Origin: Actinomycetota bacterium | GTDB lineage: Bacteria; Actinomycetota; Humimicrobiia; Humimicrobiales; Humimicrobiaceae | Length of the DNA: 36,222 bases | Reading direction: 5' to 3' | Assembly: GCA_016870615.1 (NCBI GenBank) | Contig: VGAZ01000007.1 | Span: forward strand, 1-36,222 | Part shown: positions 17,611-24,832 of the stretch, piece after piece | How the letters are laid out: every line of letters starts with the position of its first letter | Position numbering within the stretch: the stretch's first letter is position 1 | Translations under genes and position numbers: made by a program | Notes under the pieces: model-generated | What the model was told of the DNA's origin: nothing | What the model saw: only the letters and a program-made list of their open reading frames with translations | Database searches by the model: none

Positions 17611-19062
17611 TTGCGAAAAGGATTTACAAGAAAATTTGAACCTTTAAGGGTGTTATCCGATTCCCAGGTCGAAACCATCCATAAGAGAACCCTCGAAGTG
17701 CTTGCAGAGGTCGGCTGTAAATTTGAATCTGTTCGCGCCCTTGAACTGCTGAAGAAAAACGGTTGCAGGATTGATCTGGAGCAACGGCTGGCATATTTCC
17801 CCCCGGACCTTGTAGAAAGCAGTATCAGAATGTGTCCCAGCAGTTTTTTGGTCAAATCCAGGGATCCAAAAGATAACCTTCTTATAGGCGGGAATACCCT
17901 GTATTTTATGTCGTCGCTTGGTGCAAGATTATCTGATATTGAAACCGGCATGGTGAGAGTGCCTACAATGGAAGAAAATAACCAGGCTATATTTATATCG
18001 GATGCCCTGGATTCAATAGACCTTTACAGCGGTTATACGCCATATTTTGAGATAGAGGGTGTGGAACCAGTCATGCTCTGTTCAACAAGCCTTGCAATGC
18101 GGATTCGCAATTCTACAAAAATTACAAGGGGCACCCAGCCCACCGACACGTTTATCTGGGAGACTCTCATTGCCCAGGCTGCTGGCCAGGAACTTATCGG
18201 CAATATGGAAGCCGCTGCTCCTCTTTCCTATCCTGAGGATGCAATAAATGCCGCTTATACATATGTTGAAGCAGGATTTCCTGTATATATTGCAGCAGGT
18301 TCAGTCATGGGCGGAACTGCACCGGTTACTGTTGCGGGTTCTACTATAAGCAATAATGCTGAGCTTCTTGCGGCTATAGTATTTATACAGTGTATTAGAC
18401 CGGGCACAGGCATTATTGCAAATGATTGTGTATTTCCAATGAATATGGAAAGCGGGGATTTGTTTTTCTGTTCACTTGGGTCAAGCCTTCACCAGATGGC
18501 ATTTAACCAGATATGGCATGATCTTTACAGGATTCCTACCAACAATACGGGTTCAGCATTTCCTAACTCAAAAAAAGCTGATTATCAGAGCGCCTATGAG
18601 AAAACGCATGTTGCTATGGCGTCAGCTCTTTCAGGCGCAAATATGATTGTATTTCATGGCGGGGTTACTGCCGAGCTTTCATATAATCCTGTCCTTGCAA
18701 TAATAGATGATGATATTGCAATGACAATAGGAAAGACAATAGAGGGCTTTGAAGTGAGTGAAGATACAATGGCAGTAGATATTATAAAGGATGTTGGAAC
18801 TGTCCCCGGGACATTTCTAAATAAGACGCATACAAGAGAATGGTGGAAAAAAGAATATTTTTTACCGAAATCTGCGGACAGGCTTTCATATCCCGAATGG
18901 CTCAATTCAGGACATAAAGGGGCAATAGATAAAGCCAGGGAAAGGATGGAGCATATCCTTGCCACCCATAAAGTAAAACCTTTAAGCAGCGATACCGACA
19001 GGGAGTTAGATAAAATACTTAACGATGCGCGAAAATATTACAGGGATAAAGGGCTGCTTTAA
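17611..19062 (+). CDS. MttB/MtgB-family corrinoid methyltransferase (non-pyrrolysine), copy 2
   Basis: A 483-residue MttB-superfamily protein with a TTG start, chosen because AGGAGGAGG (17596-17604) stands six bases before it and the N-terminus (RKGFTRKFEPL) matches the other copies. There is no in-frame UAG. The C-terminal region HGGVTAELSYNP, IIDDDIAMTIG and YYRDKGLL is almost the same as in copy 1, so the two probably bind similar substrates. It follows a corrinoid protein and precedes a RhaM-like mutarotase. Its role is to transfer a methyl group from a small methylated compound to that corrinoid protein. Confidence 0.87.
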   Translation: MRKGFTRKFEPLRVLSDSQVETIHKRTLEVLAEVGCKFESVRALELLKKNGCRIDLEQRLAYFPPDLVESSIRMCPSSFLVKSRDPKDNLLIGGNTLYFMSSLGARLSDIETGMVRVPTMEENNQAIFISDALDSIDLYSGYTPYFEIEGVEPVMLCSTSLAMRIRNSTKITRGTQPTDTFIWETLIAQAAGQELIGNMEAAAPLSYPEDAINAAYTYVEAGFPVYIAAGSVMGGTAPVTVAGSTISNNAELLAAIVFIQCIRPGTGIIANDCVFPMNMESGDLFFCSLGSSLHQMAFNQIWHDLYRIPTNNTGSAFPNSKKADYQSAYEKTHVAMASALSGANMIVFHGGVTAELSYNPVLAIIDDDIAMTIGKTIEGFEVSEDTMAVDIIKDVGTVPGTFLNKTHTREWWKKEYFLPKSADRLSYPEWLNSGHKGAIDKARERMEHILATHKVKPLSSDTDRELDKILNDARKYYRDKGLL

Positions 19063-19142
19063 TCCTGGTTTTCCTTTGTTTGATTTATATTATGCGGTAC
19101 TTTTGAAATAATCCGTTTTGTAATCATAAGGCAGGAGGTTCA

Positions 19143-19481
19143 ATGGAAAATACATGTGTTTATATGAAAATAAAGCCTGAAGGCAGGGAAGGTTATATCA
19201 ACATACATAAAAAAGGCAATGTGTGGAAAGAAGTGCTTGAAAATCTGAAGAATGCAGGCTTTAAAAAAATGAAAATATATATGCTTGATAATTATGCAGT
19301 GGTATATATTGAAGCTGAAAACATTGCAAAGGCTTTCAAATATCTTGGAAAGCAGCCAGATACATCCAGATGGAATGAAGCCACTTCAGCATTTATGGAA
19401 ACCCAGCCTGACTATGATTCCGAAGAAGTTGTTAAACAGCTTGAATGCGTTTTTAATTTTGAAAATGGAGTCCAGAAATAG
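19143..19481 (+). CDS. L-rhamnose mutarotase (RhaM)-like protein, copy 2
   Basis: A 112-residue protein of the same fold as the one at 16301. It keeps Y18 and H22 (EGYINIH) and a Trp after them (W28), but the rest has diverged strongly. GGCAGGAGG stands just before the ATG. It lies between MttB copies 2 and 3. If active it would exchange anomers of a deoxysugar or methylated sugar. Alternatively, members of the dimeric alpha-beta barrel superfamily can act as small binding proteins. Family assignment is less certain than for copy 1. Confidence 0.6.
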   Translation: MENTCVYMKIKPEGREGYINIHKKGNVWKEVLENLKNAGFKKMKIYMLDNYAVVYIEAENIAKAFKYLGKQPDTSRWNEATSAFMETQPDYDSEEVVKQLECVFNFENGVQK

Positions 19482-19521
19482 GTTCTATTCAGCTGGTTTT
19501 CAACCCTTAAAGGAAGAATAT

Positions 19522-19593
19522 ATGAGAAAGAGATTTACAAAGGAAAAAAGCATGGGGACTGTCCCCAAAAAGCATGGGGACTGTCCCCGATGA
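19522..19593 (+). pseudogene. Truncated duplicate of mttB start (23 codons)
   Basis: A short frame with its own ribosome site begins MRKRFTKEK, matching MRKGFTRKI at the start of the MttB-family gene at 19627. It then runs into the GGGGAC repeat and stops at TGA 19591. It looks like the broken front end of an mttB-type gene or a duplicated leader. It could be translated as a 23-residue peptide and compete with or feed ribosomes to the real start, but a passive remnant is simpler. Confidence 0.45.
19545..19588. repeat. Two tandem 22-bp copies carrying GGGGACTGTCCCC palindrome
   Basis: Two exactly identical 22-bp units abut each other (19545-19566 and 19567-19588). Each contains the 13-bp palindrome GGGGACTGTCCCC (19554-19566 and 19576-19588). 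The form resembles the GGGGAC-type REP palindromes scattered in many bacterial genomes. Only two units and no spacer, so it is not a CRISPR. Confidence 0.85.
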
Positions 19594-19626
19594 ATAACCA
19601 GTTTTCAGTCCGGAAAGGAAGAATTT

Positions 19627-21078
19627 ATGAGAAAGGGATTTACAAGGAAAATAGCGCCGGTTAAAGTACTTTCTGATACCCAGATTGAATATATACACAA
19701 CTCCTCTCTTGAAGTACTTGAAAAAACAGGTGTAAAACTTGAAAGTGAAAGAGCCTTAAAAATACTAAAAGAAAACGGGTGCATTATTGATTTTGAATCC
19801 AAGATTGCAAAGTTTCCAGGCTGGCTCGTTGAAGAATCTGTAAGGAGGGCGCCCTCCAGCTTTTCAGTAAAAGCGCGCATACCTGAAGACGACTTGAGAA
19901 TAAGTATGTCAAACCTTTATTTTATGCCTGCAGCAGGGGCAAAACTCCATGACGAAAAAACAGGCAGTCTATCTGTTGCAACACTCAAAGAGAATGACCA
20001 GGGCGTTAAAATATGCGATGGTCTAGATGCTGCTGATTTCCAGGCATCATATTGCCCTTATTTTGAACTTAAGGATATTGAACCTGTAATGCTTCTTGCG
20101 GAAAGCCAGGCAAGTATCGCTCGTAATTCTACAAGAGTGTCAAGGGGAGCGCAGGCTACTGATTCATTTATATGGGAAGCCCAAATAGCGAATGCTGCCG
20201 GCAAGCAGCTGATAGGCACCATGGAGGGGGCAGCCCCTCTTTGTTTTCCTGAAGACGCGGTCAATGCCGCATTTGAGTATATGGATAATGGTTTTCCCAT
20301 ATGGGCAACAGGAGGCTCTATAATGGGCGGAAGCTCGCCTGTCACTATTGCAGGCGCAACAGTGACAAATAATGCTGAAATACTTGCAGCAATAACTTTT
20401 ATACAATGCTACAGGCCGGGGAATGCAGTCCTTGCAAATGATTTTGTAGTACCGATGGACATGGAAAGCGGCAACTTGTTTTTCGGTGCAATAGGGGCCG
20501 GCTTTCACCAGATGGCGTTTAACCAGATATACAGGGAGCTTTACCGCATACCGACATGCAACGCTATGGCGGCATTTCCCAATTCAAAGCTTATTGATTA
20601 CCAGAATGCTTTTGAAAAAACGCATCTTGCCCTGTCTGCAGCACTTTCTGGTGCAAGCATGATTGCATTTATAGGTTCTGTGAGCCAGGAGCTTGCATGG
20701 AGCCCGCTGCAGGCTGTTATTGATAATGATGCTGTGAATATAATTGGCAGATATATAGAAGGATTTGAGATAAATGATTTGACAATTGCATCTGATCTTA
20801 TAGCTGAGGTCGGCCCGTCTCCGGGTTCATTTTTGGGTAAAAAACACACAAGGGAAAATTGGCGACGGGAATCTTATATCCCTAAAACATTTGACAGGCT
20901 GTCTTACCAGGACTGGGCACGCTCAGGAAAACCTTCTGTCATTGATAAAGCAAGGAATAGTGTTGAGGAAATAATAAAAAAACACAGACCGCAACCTTTA
21001 TCAGAAACCCAGGAGAATCAAATCCAGGGAATTCTAAAAGAAGCAAGGAAGTATTATGAAAAAAAAGGTTTACTCTAA
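19627..21078 (+). CDS. MttB/MtgB-family corrinoid methyltransferase (non-pyrrolysine), copy 3
   Basis: A 483-residue paralog of the proteins at 8847 and 17611, starting MRKGFTRKIAPVKVL and ending YYEKKGLL. It has no in-frame UAG. In the conserved C-terminal region it departs from the other two: HGGVTAEL is IGSVSQEL, and IIDDDIA is VIDNDAV. These changes fall in a block that is nearly invariant between copies 1 and 2, so a different methyl donor is likely. AAAGGAAG precedes the ATG. A corrinoid protein follows after 103 bp and is probably its partner. The 5' end is preceded by a duplicated start region and REP-like repeats. Confidence 0.87.
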   Translation: MRKGFTRKIAPVKVLSDTQIEYIHNSSLEVLEKTGVKLESERALKILKENGCIIDFESKIAKFPGWLVEESVRRAPSSFSVKARIPEDDLRISMSNLYFMPAAGAKLHDEKTGSLSVATLKENDQGVKICDGLDAADFQASYCPYFELKDIEPVMLLAESQASIARNSTRVSRGAQATDSFIWEAQIANAAGKQLIGTMEGAAPLCFPEDAVNAAFEYMDNGFPIWATGGSIMGGSSPVTIAGATVTNNAEILAAITFIQCYRPGNAVLANDFVVPMDMESGNLFFGAIGAGFHQMAFNQIYRELYRIPTCNAMAAFPNSKLIDYQNAFEKTHLALSAALSGASMIAFIGSVSQELAWSPLQAVIDNDAVNIIGRYIEGFEINDLTIASDLIAEVGPSPGSFLGKKHTRENWRRESYIPKTFDRLSYQDWARSGKPSVIDKARNSVEEIIKKHRPQPLSETQENQIQGILKEARKYYEKKGLL

Positions 21079-21181
21079 TTAATTACTGCTGGACTAATTG
21101 TTATTTTACAATATTAACAATTTTTTGAGCAAAACTTTAAAGTTAAATTGTTTATAAAAAATAAGAAAGGAAGTTAAAAAG

Positions 21182-21829
21182 ATGGCAGACTCAATACAAA
21201 GCTTAAAAGATGTAGTACTGGATTTTGATATTGACAGAGCTGAAGAAGTTGCAAGAAATGCAATAGATTCAGGCACTGATCCTCTTCTTGCAGCTGCAGC
21301 TTTAACAGATGCAATTAGACAGGTTGGTGATGCATTCGGTAAAGGGGATTTATTTTTGCCAGATCTTGTATGCGCATCTGAAGTATTGAAAAAGGCTTTT
21401 CCAATAGTTAATGATGCTATTGAAAAAAAAGGCGCAACACAGGAATCACTCGGCAAGGTAGTAATAGGTACAGTGTTTGGCGACATACATTCCATAGGAA
21501 AAGGAATGGTTTCCACACTCTTGTATGCTGCCGGCTTTAAGGTAATTGACCTTGGCATAAATGTTAAGGGGGAAGATTTCTTGAAAGCTGTAAAAGATGA
21601 AAACGCAAATGTGCTTGCTATGTCAGCCCTATTAACTACAACAGCCATGGAGCAGAAAAAAGTCATTGAGGGCCTTAAGGAGGCAGGGATAAGAGATAGA
21701 GTAAAGGTGGTGGTGGGAGGAAGTCCCATAAACCAGGAATTTGCAGACTCCATAGGCGCAGATGGTTATGGCTCAACTGCCCCCGAAGGAGTCAAGGTCG
21801 TAAAGAGGCTTCTTGGGATAAAGGACTAG
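21182..21829 (+). CDS. Corrinoid (B12-binding) methyltransferase protein, copy 2
   Basis: A 215-residue corrinoid protein with the same layout as that at 16798: helical cap (residues 1-90), D101-I-H103-S-I-G106 with H103 as cobalt ligand, SALLTTT near residue 143 and VGGSPI near residue 178. The two share family blocks but differ widely elsewhere, so they probably serve different methyltransferases: 16798 pairs with MttB 2 and UroD 3, and this one with MttB 3. AGAAAGGAAG precedes the start. The next gene is the rhamnulokinase-like kinase, about 200 bp downstream. Confidence 0.92.
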   Translation: MADSIQSLKDVVLDFDIDRAEEVARNAIDSGTDPLLAAAALTDAIRQVGDAFGKGDLFLPDLVCASEVLKKAFPIVNDAIEKKGATQESLGKVVIGTVFGDIHSIGKGMVSTLLYAAGFKVIDLGINVKGEDFLKAVKDENANVLAMSALLTTTAMEQKKVIEGLKEAGIRDRVKVVVGGSPINQEFADSIGADGYGSTAPEGVKVVKRLLGIKD

Positions 21830-21907
21830 CTGGGCATTGAGAGTATTTAAAAAATCCCCATATTTTTAGCAGAAGATAAAAATGTTGAAGGTTTCTTATT
21901 TAAGAAT

Positions 21908-21941
21908 TTAACTGTTTAATAAAAACTGCTTAATCAGTTAA
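21908..21941. promoter_or_regulatory. Inverted repeat in the kinase leader
   Basis: TTAACTG (21908-21914) and CAGTTAA (21935-21941) form a perfect 7-bp dyad with a 20-base spacer. It is followed by AT-rich sequence with a TATAAT at 21974-21979, although no well-spaced -35 box is seen. A separate promoter and operator for the kinase gene are possible. Confidence 0.3.
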
Positions 21942-22029
21942 AATCAATTCAGCTATTTGTTAGAATAGTAATATATAATTACAGGGTTGCGCATGTAAGA
22001 AATATTTCAAATATCTTATGGGAGGTAAA

Positions 22030-23508
22030 ATGGCAACAAAAAATTATCTTGTATTTGATTTCGGGGCAAGTAATGGGCGGGCTTCAGTAGCTGTTTTTGA
22101 TGGCAGCAAATTCGAATTTGATATAGTGCACAGGTTTGACAACATTCCGGTAAATGCCGCAGGCACCCTGTACTGGGATTTCTTAAGGCTTTTCGGGGAC
22201 CTCAAAACAGGTCTTTTGGCAGCAGCAAAAAAATACAGCCAGCTTCAGTCAATGGCAATTGATACATGGGGAGTTGATTTTGGAATTATTGATAAAAACG
22301 GAAAACTCATTTCAAATCCCATACATTACAGGGATGAAAAAAGAAACAGCATGACTGAAGAAGTCTTCGGCATTATAAGTAGGGAAGAGCTTTTCAAGCT
22401 CACGGGCTGCGCAATGCTCTCCTATTACAGTATTTTTAATTTGTATTCTTTAAAAATTCAGGAAAGCCCGGAATACCAGAATGCCGGCAAGCTTTTAATG
22501 ATGCCTGATCTTTTTAATTATTTCCTTACAGGAGTTGCAGTAAATGAATACACTGAGGCCCATACAACACTTATGTGCAGCCCTTTTACCAAAGACTGGG
22601 AGTTTAAAATAATAGATAAACTGGGATTTCCAACAGATATTTTCTCAAAAGTTATACAGCCAGGAACAGAAATAGCATACTTGCAGGAAAATGTCTGCAA
22701 AGAGCTGGAGATAAAACCTTTAAGGGTAATAGCCCCTGCCAGCCATGATACGCCCTCTGCCATTGCAGGCATACCTGTACCGGATAATTCCGGAAACCGG
22801 GTGTTTATGAGTATAGGCACATGGGGTGTAAGCATACTTGAAATGGATTCACCTTTAATTAAAACAGAAATACTGGATGCCGGATTTGCAAATGAAGCAG
22901 GCGCTGAAGGTAAAATGCTTCTGTTTAAGAACTTTGTAGGTATGTGGATAATACAGCAGTCCAGGAACTACTGGCTGAAAGATAAAAAAGACATTTCCTG
23001 GGATGACATTATGTACAGCGCAAAAGATGCAAAACCATCAGGGGCAATAATAAATGTGGATGATTCCGCATTTCTTCTTGGCCAGCATAATATGCCCCAA
23101 TTAATATGTGATTTTTGCAAAAAAACCGGACAAAAAATCCCGGAAGGCATTGGAGAGATTGCCAGGGTTGTTTACGAAGGTTTTGCTTTAAAAATAAAGC
23201 ATGATATTTTAAATCTTGAGAAAATAACAGGAAGCAAATTTGAAGCAATAAATATAGTCGGCGGCGGGACCAAGGACGAGCTATACTGCCAGTGGGCGGC
23301 AGATGCTAGCGGGCTTGAAGTTTTTGCTGGGCCTACAGAAACAACTTCTATTGGTAACCTGTTAATGCAGTTAAAGGCAGCAGGGGAGATTAAAAATCTT
23401 TCTGATGGCAGGCAGCTCTCACTTAACTCTTCAAAGATTAAGCAATACAGCCCGGCAGGCACAGCATATTGGGACAGCCAGTATGAAAAATACCTGAAAA
23501 TTCTTTAG
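22030..23508 (+). CDS. rhaB: Rhamnulokinase-like FGGY carbohydrate kinase
   Basis: A 492-residue FGGY kinase. The closest match by motifs is rhamnulokinase: VFDFGASNGRA at the N-terminus, IDTWGVDFGIID, NPIHYRDEKR, ASHDTPSAIAG, IGTWGVSILE and GGGTKDELYCQWAADASG. Rhamnulokinase phosphorylates L-rhamnulose on O1, giving the substrate for a class II aldolase such as that at 7832. The start is taken at 22030 because GGGAGGT just before it is the ribosome site; the in-frame ATG at 22018 lies before that site. FGGY kinases have relatives for fuculose, xylulose and autoinducer-2, so the exact ketose is not proven. Confidence 0.82.
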   Translation: MATKNYLVFDFGASNGRASVAVFDGSKFEFDIVHRFDNIPVNAAGTLYWDFLRLFGDLKTGLLAAAKKYSQLQSMAIDTWGVDFGIIDKNGKLISNPIHYRDEKRNSMTEEVFGIISREELFKLTGCAMLSYYSIFNLYSLKIQESPEYQNAGKLLMMPDLFNYFLTGVAVNEYTEAHTTLMCSPFTKDWEFKIIDKLGFPTDIFSKVIQPGTEIAYLQENVCKELEIKPLRVIAPASHDTPSAIAGIPVPDNSGNRVFMSIGTWGVSILEMDSPLIKTEILDAGFANEAGAEGKMLLFKNFVGMWIIQQSRNYWLKDKKDISWDDIMYSAKDAKPSGAIINVDDSAFLLGQHNMPQLICDFCKKTGQKIPEGIGEIARVVYEGFALKIKHDILNLEKITGSKFEAINIVGGGTKDELYCQWAADASGLEVFAGPTETTSIGNLLMQLKAAGEIKNLSDGRQLSLNSSKIKQYSPAGTAYWDSQYEKYLKIL

Positions 23509-23629
23509 ACTGTAAAAAAAGGAAATTCCAGCTTGGAAGAATTATTTAAAAACCATTGTTTTTAAGGTTTTACATACAGGTTAAATGTTATAAAGAAAAT
23601 ATTAAAATATAGACAGGTGGAAAAAGAAA

Positions 23630-24400
23630 ATGAGTGAATGCAAACTAAGTGGTAAGGCAACACTGATAACAGGCGGAGCAAGCGGTATAGGCAGGCAGAT
23701 AGCCCTTACTTTTGCGCGCAATGGTTCAGATATTGCAATACTTGATCTTGATGACAGAAGATGCCCTGAAGTGATACTTGAAATTGAAAGTAAATACGGC
23801 AGGAGGGGCCTGTTTGTTTCTTGCGACATCTCTGATTATGAAAAAGTCAGCTCAGCCTGCGATAAAGCAATTAACAAATTTGGCAAAATAGATAATTTGG
23901 TGTGCGCGGCAGGTTACGGTTCCAAAGTAGCCATTGAAAATATGGAAATATCTGAGTGGAAAAAAGCAATTGATATAAACTTAAACGGCACATTTTATGT
24001 TATACGCAGCCTTGTAAATCATATGCTTGATAATGGCAAAGGCAATATAATTATTATAGGCTCAGCAACTGTGGAAACAGGAAGCGGCGGCGGCCTGCAT
24101 TATGCTGCTGCAAAAACTGCACAGTATGGAATTATGAAAGGGCTTTCCTACGAGCTACTTTCAAGAGGGATACGCACAAATATTATAACTCCCCATATAA
24201 TAGATACGCCTATGCTTCGTAAAAGATATCCTGATGATCCCGATACAAATGCTATGCTTGCAAAAAGAACTCCTATTGGAAGAATTGGCAACCCTGAGGA
24301 TATTGCAAATGCGGCTCTTTTCCTGGCATCGGATGATTCAGGCTATATCTGCGGCGCAGATATAGTGGCAGATGGTGGAGCAATACATTACCTGCACTGA
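23630..24400 (+). CDS. SDR-family NAD(P)-dependent dehydrogenase
   Basis: A 256-residue classical short-chain dehydrogenase. The cofactor motif TGGASGIG is at residues 14-21, NAG is replaced by AAG (residues 93-95), S145 and Y158-x-x-x-K162 form the catalytic set, and an acidic D39 in ILDLDD points to NAD rather than NADP. It ends with CGADIVADGG, usual for the family. Sugar-island SDRs of this type oxidise sugars, lactaldehyde-level alcohols or inositols. It is the last + strand gene before the minus-strand tautomerase and may close the catabolic unit. Confidence 0.85.
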   Translation: MSECKLSGKATLITGGASGIGRQIALTFARNGSDIAILDLDDRRCPEVILEIESKYGRRGLFVSCDISDYEKVSSACDKAINKFGKIDNLVCAAGYGSKVAIENMEISEWKKAIDINLNGTFYVIRSLVNHMLDNGKGNIIIIGSATVETGSGGGLHYAAAKTAQYGIMKGLSYELLSRGIRTNIITPHIIDTPMLRKRYPDDPDTNAMLAKRTPIGRIGNPEDIANAALFLASDDSGYICGADIVADGGAIHYLH

Positions 24401-24416
24401 TAATATCTTAAAAAAC

Positions 24417-24602
24417 CTAATTGTCTGATTTAAGTTTTCCGCCGGTTGAGAAGTTTTCTTTTTTCATTTCATTGAACTTTATCCAGACTACTTCAGGCGC
24501 GACTTCAGCCACTTCCGAAATAATCTCGGTTATTCTTTTTGCCATTTCTTTTTTCTGCTCAAGCGTCCTTCCTTCAAGAAAGTCAATGTTTACTATGGGC
24601 AT
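24417..24602 (-). CDS. 4-oxalocrotonate tautomerase-family small protein
   Basis: A 61-residue protein starting MPIVNIDFLEGRT. After Met removal Pro1 would be the catalytic base of this family. The minus-strand start at 24602 has AAAGGA seven bases upstream; a longer in-frame form would add 41 hydrophobic residues with no such site and would bury the Pro. Tautomerases of this size form hexamers and act on enols and keto acids. It is the only intact gene on this strand, convergent with the SDR gene (16 bp between stop codons), and may mark the boundary of the island. The substrate is unknown. Confidence 0.8.
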   Translation of the reverse strand: MPIVNIDFLEGRTLEQKKEMAKRITEIISEVAEVAPEVVWIKFNEMKKENFSTGGKLKSDN

Positions 24603-24728
24603 TTTTTGTCCTTTCATATATTTTAAACTGAAATTATTTATTTCATGTTTTATTAAATGCAGTTTTACTATTAATAATGGATATAATAATATAAAATTCA
24701 TAAAAATAAAAAGCGGCAATAGCAATTA

Positions 24729-24756
24729 AAAAAGACGGGGCCAAATTTCCCCCTGT
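24729..24756 (-). terminator. Possible weak terminator on the minus strand
   Basis: Read on the minus strand, GGGG, a nine-base loop, CCCC and GTCTTTTTT form a short stem and T-run. It would stop antisense transcription entering from the cobT side. The stem is only four certain pairs. Confidence 0.25.
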
Positions 24757-24832
24757 TTGTAATTAAATGGTTTTAATATAGCTGTGATAAATATATGCCG
24801 GATAATTATTTAAAATTAAGGAAAAGATTAAA

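Larger units (their letters stand above)
19492..19650. repeat. Duplicated mttB leader and start region (two imperfect copies)
   Basis: Copy A (about 19496-19548) and copy B (about 19601-19650) share TTTTCA, AAAGGAAGAAT, ATGAGAAAG and GATTTACAA at nearly constant spacing, 105 bp apart, with about ten differences and one indel. Copy B is the true leader and start of the gene at 19627; copy A is a dead duplicate. The 22-bp tandem repeat lies between them. Confidence 0.75.

Noticed and set aside
19545-19588. Short tandem repeats as a CRISPR array
   Set aside because: Only two units, directly abutting without spacers, and no cas genes in the window.
8847-21078. Possibility that the MttB-family genes contain pyrrolysine (UAG read-through)
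   Set aside because: All three run about 482 codons with no internal TAG, and TAG is used as an ordinary stop elsewhere (ends at 7808, 12645, 14137, 19481, 21829 and 23508).
24421-24729. Plus-strand frame opposite the tautomerase gene
   Set aside because: It is the antisense image of a well-supported minus-strand gene with a ribosome site and family N-terminus, and has no recognisable features.
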